A stretch of DNA of 14,734 nt from Actinomycetes bacterium (GTDB lineage: Bacteria > Actinomycetota > Thermoleophilia > Gaiellales > Gaiellaceae): NCBI GenBank assembly GCA_025350775.1, contig JANXXF010000496.1, positions 1 to 14,734 on the forward strand. Direction: 5' to 3'. The position numbers and the translations under genes were made by a program. Shown piece after piece: positions 7,092 through 14,045 of the stretch; the stretch's first letter is position 1, and each line of letters begins with the position of its first letter. The notes beneath the pieces are model-generated. The model saw nothing but the letters and a program-made list of their open reading frames with translations, searched no databases and was not told the DNA's origin.

Positions 7092-8072
7092 CTAGTACTT
7101 GATGTAAACGTCGGTGCTGAGCTCGCTGACGTCCGGCCAGGGCGCGGCGAGCGCCTCGGCGACCGACTCGTCGATGAGCTGTGCGATCTCAACGTCGATG
7201 GCGTCGAGCGCCGCGCCTGCGAGCAGGCCGGCGTCGGTGACGCGGGCGCGGAAGGCGACGAGGCAGTCTCGGCTCGCACGCGCCTCGGCGGCCTCATTCG
7301 GGTCGCGATACGTCTGCGTGTCACCCTCGAAATGCCCGAAGAAGCGCGTCGTCTTGCACTCGAGCAGCGTCGGCCCGTGGCCGGCGCGCGCGCGGCCGAT
7401 CGCTATGCCCGCCGCCTCGGCGACGGCGAAGTAGTCGTTGCCGTCGACGGTGACGCCCGGCAGCCCGAAGCCGTCGGCACGTTTCGCGATGTCCTCGACC
7501 GCCTGGTGGTACGACTGCCCCGTCGCCTCGCCGTAACCGTTGTTCTCGACGACGAAGACGACCGGCAGCTTCCAGATCGCGCTGAGGTTGAGGCTCTCCA
7601 GGAACGTCCCCTGGTTGGAGGCGCCGTCGCCGAGGAAGGCGACGCCGACCTGGCCGGAGCGGCGCACCTTCGCCGACAGGCCGACGCCGCAGATGAGCGG
7701 CGGGCCGCCGCCGACGATGCCGTTGGCCCCGAGCATCCCCCTGCGGAAGTCGGCGATGTGCATCGACCCGCCCTTGCCCTTGCAGAGGCCGGTGGCCCGG
7801 CCGTAGATCTCGGCCATCATCCCCTTCACGTCGCAGCCCTTGGCGATAGCGTGGCCGTGGCCGCGGTGTGTGCTGGACACCCAGTCCTCGTCGCTGAGGT
7901 GCGAGCACACGCCCGCCGCAACGGCCTCCTCCCCCGCGTAGAGATGGACGAACCCCGGGATCTGGGCGTTCGCGATCTCGATGTGCAGCCGCTCCTCGAA
8001 GTCGCGGATCGTCCGCATCGTGCGGTAGCCGCGTAGGAGCGACTCCTGACTCAACTCGGCAGTGACGGTCAC
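7092..8072 (-). CDS. acoA: Acetoin dehydrogenase-type E1 component, alpha subunit
   Basis: A 326-residue TPP-binding alpha subunit of a two-component E1. It shows the E1-alpha N-terminal pattern RTIRDFEERL (20-29), HLYAGEEAVAAGV (43-55), STHRGHGHAIAKG (67-79), GKGGSMHI (99-106) and GANGIVGGG (115-123). The Mg-TPP motif starts at GDGASNQG (148-155) and ends at ENNGY (176-180). The conserved RFFGHFEGD (243-251) corresponds to the E1-alpha loop that carries the active-site histidine. I chose the GTG at 8072: it sits 4 bp behind GAGGAGG and its TG is shared with the TGA of acoX, giving a GTGA overlap. The frame is open much further upstream, but that stretch is antisense-like Arg/Pro-rich sequence inside acoX. 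Substrate as for acoB; acetoin is favoured by the presence of acoX. Confidence 0.9.
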   Translation of the reverse strand: MTVTAELSQESLLRGYRTMRTIRDFEERLHIEIANAQIPGFVHLYAGEEAVAAGVCSHLSDEDWVSSTHRGHGHAIAKGCDVKGMMAEIYGRATGLCKGKGGSMHIADFRRGMLGANGIVGGGPPLICGVGLSAKVRRSGQVGVAFLGDGASNQGTFLESLNLSAIWKLPVVFVVENNGYGEATGQSYHQAVEDIAKRADGFGLPGVTVDGNDYFAVAEAAGIAIGRARAGHGPTLLECKTTRFFGHFEGDTQTYRDPNEAAEARASRDCLVAFRARVTDAGLLAGAALDAIDVEIAQLIDESVAEALAAPWPDVSELSTDVYIKY

Positions 8073-9124
8073 TGGGCCTCCTCGGCAACGACAGCGGATG
8101 TGATTGGGCCGCGCAGTACGCCGAGCTGCGCTGCCTGGAGCATGACCTGCTCGACGTCGATGGTCAACGGCCCTGCGACGAGCTTGACCGAGACGCGGTC
8201 GCCCTCGCGCAGCTCGAGCTCGCGCTCGCCGTCCAGGGCGATGACGCCAGCGCCGCCGCCCAGCGCGGCCACACCGCCGGGCTCGAGCCGGCGGTGCCAC
8301 TCGACGCCCACGGGGACGACGAGGCCGGGTGCCAGCGGCACGACGACGCGCATCGGCGCGGTCTCCGGGTCGCCGAGCCGCACGTGCAGGCCGTACGGGG
8401 CGTAGCGACCGACGGGGTCGATCAGGCCGGCGATCGACGAGAGGCCGACGGCGCTGGGGCTGGCGAAGGCGACGATGAGCTCGGAGATGTCGCCCGCGTT
8501 CCAGACGGCGCGGGCGCCGACGAAGCGTTGGCAGGAGGCGGCGACGTCGACGAGCGCGACATCGCGCGGCCCACCGTTCACCGACACCTCGAGCAGCTTC
8601 TCGCGGCGGAGTGCGAGCGGCCCGCCGCGCCCCGTCGCCACCAGCCCCAGCGCGAGGCCGGCGACCGTCGCCTCGCGCAGCTCCGGGAACGCGTTGTTGG
8701 TGCCGGTCGAGAGGGCCAGCAGCGGCGTCGAGCCGCACCCGCGCGCCACGACCCGGTGCGTGCCGTCGCCGCCTAGCACCGCGATCGCGGCGACGCCGCG
8801 CTCCAGCAGCTCGCGGACGGCGCGGTCGGTGTCGCGAGCCGTCTCGGTCGGGCGCCACGGCAGCAGCTCGAGCTCCGGGTAGGGCAGGCTGTCGCGCCGC
8901 GAGTCCAGACGGCGGATGAGCGTGCCGGCGAGCCCGCCACCGGCCGGCATCATCAGCACCCGCCCCACGCCGGTCGCGCCGAGCCCGGCCATCAGCCGCG
9001 CCACCATGCTGCCCTTCTCGGCGTTGTCAAAAACCGAGGCGCCCGTGGTGAGTCGGCGGATGTCGCGGCCGGAGGCCGCGTTCGCGACGATGCCGACGAC
9101 GATCTCGGGGGACGGCTGGATCAC
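8069..9124 (-). CDS. acoX: AcoX-like protein, ATP-NAD kinase fold
   Basis: A 351-residue member of the ATP-NAD kinase-like family found with acetoin dehydrogenase genes and known as AcoX. Visible motifs are NAASGRD (15-21), the kinase signature GGDGTHR (118-124) and STGTNNAFPE (139-148), all in the positions expected for the diacylglycerol/NAD-kinase superfamily nucleotide site. The C-terminal part (about 250-345) is beta-rich, as in NAD kinases. The biochemical role of AcoX is not established; its constant company with acoABC suggests cofactor supply or repair for the complex. GTG at 9124 is the best start since VVGIVANAASG must be near the N-terminus; the Shine-Dalgarno is weak. It is the first gene of the tight run acoX-acoA-acoB-acoC, so the promoter should lie within the 180-bp gap upstream (9125-9304), although I see no convincing -35/-10 pair there. 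Confidence 0.87.
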   Translation of the reverse strand: MIQPSPEIVVGIVANAASGRDIRRLTTGASVFDNAEKGSMVARLMAGLGATGVGRVLMMPAGGGLAGTLIRRLDSRRDSLPYPELELLPWRPTETARDTDRAVRELLERGVAAIAVLGGDGTHRVVARGCGSTPLLALSTGTNNAFPELREATVAGLALGLVATGRGGPLALRREKLLEVSVNGGPRDVALVDVAASCQRFVGARAVWNAGDISELIVAFASPSAVGLSSIAGLIDPVGRYAPYGLHVRLGDPETAPMRVVVPLAPGLVVPVGVEWHRRLEPGGVAALGGGAGVIALDGERELELREGDRVSVKLVAGPLTIDVEQVMLQAAQLGVLRGPITSAVVAEEAQ

Positions 9125-9304
9125 CCGTCGATCATCTCACGGACGGGTCGGGAGCTACGTCTAGGCGGGCGGGAGCCCCCACGGGCCTTCAACAATGACG
9201 GAGAGCGAGCCGGGCGGAGCGGCGCGATCGAAGCCAATCACCGCGGTGCGAGCCGGGGCGGCGGCGCCTTTGCGCACAGGCAGCAGCCAGACGACGGACA
9301 GCGG

Positions 9305-10477
9305 CTACGACTGCACCGCCGCCCCCGACGCCAGCAGCGCATCGACCTCGGCGGCGGCGAGCCCTCCGTCGAGCAACGTCTCGCGCGTGTGCTCGCCGAT
9401 GCGGGGGAAAGGCGTCCGGATCGCTGCCGGATGCTCGCGCAGGCGGATCGGGTTGCCGAGCTGGCGGCGCGGGCCGAGCGTCGGGTGCTCCTGCTCGACC
9501 ACGAGGCCGCGCCCGCCGAGCTGCGGGTCGGCACACGCCTCGGCGAGGTCGTTGACCGGCCCCGCGCACACGTCATGGCCCGCCAGCAGCGCCACCCACT
9601 CGTCGCGGGTACGCGCCAGAAACAGCTCACGCCACACGGGGAGCGCCGCCTCGTCCTGGTGCGTGGGCTTGAGGTCGGCCCGGCCGACGACGTCGCACAG
9701 CTCGTCCCAGAACTTCACCTCGACGGCGCCGATGGTCAGGAACTTGCCGTCGGCGCACTCGTAGATGTTGTACGCGGGGGTACGCCCGTTGAGGACGAGC
9801 GAGCGCGACGATGGCACCTCGCCGGTCGCCCAGAAGGCGCCCAGGTGGATGGCCTGTAGCGTGAACGAGCCATCTGTCATCGCCACGTCCACGTAGTCAC
9901 CCTCACCCGTGGTGCGGGCGCGGACGAGCGCCGCCAGGATGCCGGCGACGGTGTAGAGGCTGCCGGCCGCGACATCGGCGATCTGCAGGCTCGGTAGCGC
10001 CGGACTGTCGTCGTGAGTGCCCTGGTAGGAGAGCAGCCCCGCGCGGCCGACGTAGTTGAGGTCGTGGCCGACCTCGAGGCGCAGCGGCCCGTCCTGGCCG
10101 TAGCCGGAGAGCGAGCAGTAGACGAGCCGCGGGTTGATCGCTTTGAGCGTCTCGTAGCCGAGGCCGAGCCGGTCGGCGACGCCGGGGCGGAAGCTCTCGA
10201 AGAAGACGTCGGCGGACTCGACGAGCCGGAGCAGCGCCGCCAGCGCAGCCGGCTGCTTGAGGTCGAGCGAGATCGACTTCTTGTTGCGGTCGATCACCCA
10301 GGTGTACGCCGACTCGTCGCCGAGCAGGGGCGGGAGCCAGCGCATGTAGTCGCCGATCACGGGCTGCTCGACCTTGATCACCTCCGCGCCGAGGTCGGCG
10401 AGCAGCGAGGTGCCGTAGGAGCCGGGCAGCAGCCGGGTGAGATCGAGGATGCGGACGCCTGCGAGTGGGCCTGTCAT
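9305..10477 (-). CDS. CaiB/BaiF family III CoA transferase, racemase-type catalytic residues
   Basis: A 390-residue family III CoA transferase. It opens with the family pattern GVRILDLTRLLPGS (7-20), LLADLGAEVIKVEQP (25-39) and NKKSISLDLK (65-74), and continues with SLSGYGQDGP (122-131) and GHDLNYVGRAG (137-147). H138, D168 (in QIADVAAGS) and E253 (in IGAVEVKFW) correspond to the catalytic H126, D156 and E241 of the Mycobacterium tuberculosis alpha-methylacyl-CoA racemase, each offset by exactly 12. This favours epimerisation of 2-methylacyl-CoA thioesters (bile-acid/branched-chain or cholesterol-like catabolism) over CoA transfer, although family members are often misassigned. The start ATG at 10477 precedes the canonical N-terminus by six residues. 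It lies 45 bp downstream of the receiver gene and 180 bp upstream of acoX on the same strand, so co-transcription with either is possible but not shown. Confidence 0.9.
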   Translation of the reverse strand: MTGPLAGVRILDLTRLLPGSYGTSLLADLGAEVIKVEQPVIGDYMRWLPPLLGDESAYTWVIDRNKKSISLDLKQPAALAALLRLVESADVFFESFRPGVADRLGLGYETLKAINPRLVYCSLSGYGQDGPLRLEVGHDLNYVGRAGLLSYQGTHDDSPALPSLQIADVAAGSLYTVAGILAALVRARTTGEGDYVDVAMTDGSFTLQAIHLGAFWATGEVPSSRSLVLNGRTPAYNIYECADGKFLTIGAVEVKFWDELCDVVGRADLKPTHQDEAALPVWRELFLARTRDEWVALLAGHDVCAGPVNDLAEACADPQLGGRGLVVEQEHPTLGPRRQLGNPIRLREHPAAIRTPFPRIGEHTRETLLDGGLAAAEVDALLASGAAVQS

Positions 10478-10522
10478 GGCGGGGACGCTATCGCAGCGTC
10501 CGCCCGTCCGAGGGCGCCAAAG

Positions 10523-10906
10523 CTAGTGCGAGGTGCGGCTCTGCGCCAGCGCCTGTGCCAGCGCGTGCTCGAGCTGGTCGGGCGTGAATGGCTTGAACAG
10601 GGAGATCACGTCGTCCGAGTCGGGCACCTCGGCCAGGCCGCTCATCACGATGATGCCGACACCGTGGCCGTCACGGGCGCTGCGCGCGAAGGCCAGCCCA
10701 TCCCCGTCGGGCAGGATGAAGTCGACGATCACCGCGTCGATCGTGCCCGCTGCGAGCTGCCGGCCGGCCTCGCCGATCGAGGTCGCGACCGCGACGGTAT
10801 GCCCGGAGCGCTCGAAGATCGCCTGGATGACCCAGGCGACGCGGGGCTCGTCCTCCACGATCAGTAGCGCCAGCGGCCCCCGCCGCCTTCCATCACCCGT
10901 TGCCAT
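10523..10906 (-). CDS. Single-domain response regulator (stand-alone receiver)
   Basis: A 127-residue protein consisting of one receiver domain and no output domain. The acidic cluster E18-D19-E20 (LIVEDEP), phospho-acceptor D62 (VIVDFILPDGDG), S89 (VMSG) and the conserved K105 (LFKPFT) are all present, so it should be phosphorylatable. Such proteins act through protein contact, like CheY or Spo0F, or as phosphate sinks; no partner kinase is adjacent, the nearest being the membrane kinase about 6.6 kb away. The start ATG at 10906 has no Shine-Dalgarno; a TATCGC hexamer 6 bp before it would suit a leaderless transcript. It diverges from the secreted ASH-repeat gene across 241 bp and is followed by the CoA transferase gene after 45 bp. 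Confidence 0.9.
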   Translation of the reverse strand: MATGDGRRRGPLALLIVEDEPRVAWVIQAIFERSGHTVAVATSIGEAGRQLAAGTIDAVIVDFILPDGDGLAFARSARDGHGVGIIVMSGLAEVPDSDDVISLFKPFTPDQLEHALAQALAQSRTSH

Positions 10907-10948
10907 CCGTCAGCGATAGTCGCCCGGATATGTGAGAGACGACGACGG

Positions 10949-10968
10949 ATGCGGTGTGAAACCCGCAT
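10949..10968. repeat. Small inverted repeat in the divergent intergenic region
   Basis: ATGCGG (10949-10954) and CCGCAT (10963-10968) are perfect inverted complements around an 8-nt spacer (TGTGAAAC). The site lies 43 bp upstream of the receiver start and about 110 bp before the -35 of the ASH-repeat gene, so it could be an operator acting on either or both divergent genes. Six-base arms in GC-rich DNA are weak evidence. Apart from this and the promoter-like boxes at 11076-11105, I see nothing in the 241-bp gap. Confidence 0.25.
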
Positions 10969-11075
10969 GGAAGCGGCTCGGAGCATGGCAGAGGCGCCGT
11001 CGCGCCGCAGTCGGCCAACGAGGGATCGGCGTCCGGCCGCGTCCCGGTGCGGACGTCGTGACTCGATCGCCGCAG

Positions 11076-11105
11076 TTGCGAGATCGTGTCAATCGCGCCT
11101 AGTAT
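11076..11105 (+). promoter_or_regulatory. Candidate sigma-70-type promoter of the ASH-repeat gene
   Basis: TTGCGA (11076-11081) and TAGTAT (11100-11105) are separated by 18 bp; each matches four of the six consensus bases of a -35/-10 pair. The predicted start of transcription would be near 11112, giving a leader of about 35 nt that contains the strong purine-rich ribosome binding site GAGGGAGAGGGGA just before the ATG at 11148. The spacing and position are good, but promoters cannot be confirmed by eye. Confidence 0.45.
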
Positions 11106-11147
11106 CCCCGGCAGCCGTCCTCCAATCGGTACGAGGGAGAGGGGACA

Positions 11148-13988
11148 ATGGGACGCCGGCTCGCGTGCCTGATGATGCTGGTTGCGCTCGCAGGGCTCTT
11201 GCCCGCGCTCGCCGCTGGAGCTCAGGGCGCCGAGGTTTCGACAGCCTCCCAGGACTTCGGCGATGTCGCCGTTGGCGACGCGGCGACGTTCCAGCTGACG
11301 CTGTCCAACACGGGCAACACGGTCATTGCCATCGGGTCGCTCTTCGTCAACGACACGGATGGGCCGGGCACGTTCTCGAACATCGAGAAGGGCACCTGCT
11401 ACGACCCGGGTGGCACGCTCGACCCGGGGGCGAGCTGTACCGCCGTGATCCAGTTCGAGCCGGCAGCCGAGGGCGCCTCGGCCGGCAGCGTCGACATCAC
11501 GTTCTCCGATGTCGACGCGGTCGTCTTCGACGCCGTGAGCGTCGCGCTCAGCGGCAACGGCGTCGCAGCCGGAGCGGCGGTTGGCGGCGGGGGCGGCGTG
11601 GGCGGCGGCGGAGCGGGCGGCGGCGGAGCGGGCGGTGACGGCTACGGCCCCGGCGGCCCGCCACGTGTCGCAGCGGTCATCAGCCCGTCGGCGCTCGACT
11701 ACGGCGCCGTCCCGGTCGGCGCGTCGCGCACGCTCACGCTCAAGGTCACGAATGCCGGGAACCTCCCGCTGGAAGGCGTGTACGCCGCAATCGGCGACCT
11801 CGCGGGCAACGGCTACGCCTACTGGGACAACGGCGACACCGGGCCGGCGGCATTCCGCTTCGAGCAGACGGGATCCTGCAGGGTCACGAGTCACCTCGAC
11901 CCGGACGAGAGCTGCACGATCGACCTGACCTTCGCCGTCAGCCCCAGCGCCGCGTCCCTGCTCGGATCCGGCGAGGTCAGAAGGATCAGCGTCCTCACCC
12001 GCTACGGCGGGGCGTTTACCGCAGGGCTGGTCACGGTCGCGGGCACGGTGGGCGGCACTGCGGCGTTCCGGGCGATCACCAACTCGACCGACTTCGGCCG
12101 CGTCGCCGTCGGCCAGTCTGCGACCCGCGTCGTCGTCGTCACGAACCTCGGCAGCGTTCCCCTCTACGCCGCCGGGCTCGAGTTCACCGGCCCTGCGGCC
12201 TCCACCTTCAGAGCGATGGAGTCGACGTGCTACGCCGGAGCGCTGGCCCCGGGCGAGGCCTGCGAGATCACGGTCGGCTTCACTGCCGCGAGCAGCGATG
12301 CGGCCACGGCCGGTTTCAACATCACGTTCAACCACGGTGCAGTGCCGGAGCTCGCACACCTCGAGTTCAGAGCAAACTTCGGCGCTATCGGCGTCACCCT
12401 GGTCTCCGGCAACGAGTACTTCGGCACCGCCACGATCGGAATGGCCGTGCGGCACACCTTCACGTTCAGGAATACCGGCACCGCCTCGCTCGACGGGCGG
12501 CCGTACCTCCAGGGCCTCGACCAGACGATCGGCTTCGAGGTGACCGGTGGCACGTGCGGCACCCAGCGAATCGATCCCGGCGAGACCTGCACGGTCGACG
12601 TCACGTTCCGGCCGACGCGCTCGCGCGCCGAGACGGGCATCTTCAACGTGTCGTTCGTCGTGCCCGCGTCGTCGGGCAACGTGCTCACCCAGGTCGCCCT
12701 GCACGGGACGGGGGTCGCCGTGGGATTCGACCCGGTCTTCCTCTGGCGGATCGGCCCCGACCCGCTCGACTTCGGCAGGGTCGCAGCCGGGACAGCCAGG
12801 ACGCTGCCGCTGACCCTGACCAACGTCGGGCGCAGCTCCTACGTCGTCGCCACGCCGACGCTGCGGCTGGCCTCCGGCGGCGGCGCCTTCACGGTGCCGG
12901 GCACCGGGACGTGCCTCACGCCGACAACCGGCGCCACAGGTCCCACCGGGTGGTCGGTCGGAGCGGTGCTGCCCGTAAGCGCGATCCGGCTCGCCGGCAC
13001 CGCGGCCGCGTCGGCGGCGACGCCGGCGATCCCGCCCGGCGGCACCTGCACGATCGACGTCACCTTCACACCGCGCGATGCCCGCGACACCCGCGCGGAC
13101 TTCACGATCGGCGCCAACGGCGACCCGCTCTCCCCCATCGCCTTCCTGATCGGGAACACCGCTCCGCAGGAGTTCACCGCGGCGCCCGCCGCCAGCAGCC
13201 CCGAGTCGTCGAGCGCACCGGTACAGGGGCCCGTGCAGGGCGGCTCGAGCGGCGGCGCCACGGTCGCGACGGCCGTGACTCGACGGCCGGTGCAGGCGAC
13301 AGTCTCGGCGGCCCCCCACATCTGGGCGCTGCAGCGCCGCACCTTCTCGTTCCTCGTCGAGGCCAACACCGTCGGGATCGTCAAGGCGCAGCTGTACAGG
13401 CCGGGGTCGCGATCACACGTGACGGAGTGGAAGGCGTTCCCGATCCAGCCGGGCTCGCTCGTCCGGCGCTTCCAGCTGCCAAGCCGCAAGCTCGTTGGCC
13501 GTTTCGAGCTGCGCGCCGTCGTGCAGACGCCGCGCGGCCGCATCACGCGGCGCCGGATCGTCGAGTTCCTGCCCGCCCCGTGGCGCCCGGCCGGACGGCC
13601 TATCGTCGTGCGAGTCAACGGGCCCGACGACCACGTGGCGCTCGCAAAGAGCCTGGCGGCGGCGTACCGCGTCGGTCACTACGCGTCGCCGGGCATCGCC
13701 ATCCCGTTCGTCGCGATCCCAAAGGTCGCCGCCGCCGCCGCCGTCATCGATCTGACAAGGACGCCGCGGCGGTTCGACGACCGCATCGGCCTGGTGCGCA
13801 ACCTGCGCTGGATCTTCCCCGACCTGCGCCTGGTCGTGATCACCGGGAACAAGCGCTTTGCAGCGTTGGCCACGAAGTGGGGCGCCGACGGGATCGTCGC
13901 GCCGGGCACGGACGCGGCCGGGCTGAAGGCGGCGCTGGACACGGCGCTTGCCCACCAGACGGGACGGGCCCCGGCCGGGAGAGGCTGA
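11148..13988 (+). CDS. Secreted multi-ASH-domain (choice-of-anchor D type) protein with receiver-like C-terminal domain
   Basis: A 946-residue exported protein. Residues 1-28 form a signal peptide (basic GRR, hydrophobic core, Ala-x-Ala sites ending at 25 or 28). Five Ig-like repeats of the ASH/choice-of-anchor D type follow, at about 29-139, 173-302, 305-410, 412-525 and 526-675. Each has a [D/E]-[F/Y]-G-x-[V/A]-x-x-G strand pair, an L-x-[N/V]-x-G segment, and a cysteine pair around L-[D/A]-P-G-x-x-C: C84/C97, C244/C256, C361/C372, C470/C481 and C589/C634, suggesting one disulfide per repeat outside the cell. A Gly-rich linker (about 140-172) separates repeats one and two and a Ser/Ala/Gly-rich linker (about 680-722) follows repeat five. 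Then comes a beta-rich domain (about 725-810) and a Rossmann-like alpha/beta domain (about 818-940) that resembles a degenerate receiver. There is no C-terminal anchor or sorting motif. ASH repeats usually serve protein contact or adhesion; the function here is unknown. Confidence 0.85.
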   Translation: MGRRLACLMMLVALAGLLPALAAGAQGAEVSTASQDFGDVAVGDAATFQLTLSNTGNTVIAIGSLFVNDTDGPGTFSNIEKGTCYDPGGTLDPGASCTAVIQFEPAAEGASAGSVDITFSDVDAVVFDAVSVALSGNGVAAGAAVGGGGGVGGGGAGGGGAGGDGYGPGGPPRVAAVISPSALDYGAVPVGASRTLTLKVTNAGNLPLEGVYAAIGDLAGNGYAYWDNGDTGPAAFRFEQTGSCRVTSHLDPDESCTIDLTFAVSPSAASLLGSGEVRRISVLTRYGGAFTAGLVTVAGTVGGTAAFRAITNSTDFGRVAVGQSATRVVVVTNLGSVPLYAAGLEFTGPAASTFRAMESTCYAGALAPGEACEITVGFTAASSDAATAGFNITFNHGAVPELAHLEFRANFGAIGVTLVSGNEYFGTATIGMAVRHTFTFRNTGTASLDGRPYLQGLDQTIGFEVTGGTCGTQRIDPGETCTVDVTFRPTRSRAETGIFNVSFVVPASSGNVLTQVALHGTGVAVGFDPVFLWRIGPDPLDFGRVAAGTARTLPLTLTNVGRSSYVVATPTLRLASGGGAFTVPGTGTCLTPTTGATGPTGWSVGAVLPVSAIRLAGTAAASAATPAIPPGGTCTIDVTFTPRDARDTRADFTIGANGDPLSPIAFLIGNTAPQEFTAAPAASSPESSSAPVQGPVQGGSSGGATVATAVTRRPVQATVSAAPHIWALQRRTFSFLVEANTVGIVKAQLYRPGSRSHVTEWKAFPIQPGSLVRRFQLPSRKLVGRFELRAVVQTPRGRITRRRIVEFLPAPWRPAGRPIVVRVNGPDDHVALAKSLAAAYRVGHYASPGIAIPFVAIPKVAAAAAVIDLTRTPRRFDDRIGLVRNLRWIFPDLRLVVITGNKRFAALATKWGADGIVAPGTDAAGLKAALDTALAHQTGRAPAGRG
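11601..11624. repeat. 12-bp tandem repeat in the Gly-rich linker
   Basis: GGCGGCGGAGCG occurs twice in direct succession (11601-11612, 11613-11624), with related GGC-rich sequence on both sides. It encodes part of the GGGGAGGGGAGG linker between the first and second ASH repeats of the secreted protein. The unit is a multiple of three, so copy-number changes would alter linker length without breaking the frame. Confidence 0.75.
13599..13967 (+). other. Degenerate receiver-like domain at the C-terminus of the secreted protein
   Basis: Residues about 818-940 read as alternating beta strands and helices in receiver order: IVVRV (strand 1), ALAKSLAAAYRVG (helix 1), AAVIDLTR with D868 where the phospho-Asp would be, 50 residues after strand 1, GLVRNLRWIFPDLRLVVITG (helix 3 to strand 4), RFAALATKWGADGIVAPGT (helix 4 to strand 5) and GLKAALDTALA (helix 5). 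The acidic pair after strand 1 is replaced (VNGPDD) and the invariant Lys after strand 5 is Ala/Pro (VAPGT), so normal phosphorylation is unlikely, and the domain follows a signal peptide, so it should sit outside the cytoplasm. The resemblance is from pattern reading only; another Rossmann-type fold is possible. Confidence 0.5.
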
Positions 13989-13999
13989 GCGGTAGCGCA

Positions 14000-14036
14000 C
14001 GGCCGTAGCGGCACCGGCGCCGCGCCGACACCGCCG

Positions 14037-14045
<9 letters not shown>
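14000..14045. terminator. Long hairpin between convergent ASH-repeat and ettA genes
   Basis: CGGCCGTAGCGGC (14000-14012) is the exact inverted complement of GCCGCTACGGCCG (14033-14045), and an inner GGCG/CGCC stem (14016-14019 / 14023-14026) can form in the loop. It starts 12 bp after the ASH-repeat stop and contains the ettA stop codon (14037-14039), so it can serve as a bidirectional terminator for both convergent genes. It lacks a T tract on either side. The structure is certain; the function follows from position. Confidence 0.65.

Noticed and set aside
4594..8036. Long plus-strand open frames across the aco genes (569 and 626 codons).
   Set aside because: They are antisense shadows of the conserved acoC, acoB and acoA genes and show no domain features.
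8073..8858. A long in-frame upstream extension of acoA that would give a 588-residue protein.
   Set aside because: The extension lies inside acoX in another frame and reads as Arg/Ala/Pro-rich shadow sequence; acoA at 8072 has a good GAGGAGG site and full family length.
9161..9277. A possible 38-residue small ORF on the minus strand (GTG start) in the gap between the CoA transferase gene and acoX, in frame with the CoA transferase after its TAG.
   Set aside because: No ribosome binding site or recognised similarity, only moderate third-position GC, and no evidence for readthrough; the gap more likely holds the aco promoter.
10893..13319. An 808-codon open frame on the minus strand opposite the ASH-repeat gene.
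   Set aside because: Its composition (Arg/Gly/Ala/Asp-rich, no domain pattern) is typical of antisense frames in GC-rich DNA, whereas the plus-strand frame has a signal peptide and clear repeats.
12227..14008. A 593-codon plus-strand frame within the ASH-repeat gene.
   Set aside because: It is Arg/Pro/His-rich shadow sequence in another frame of a gene with recognisable domain repeats.
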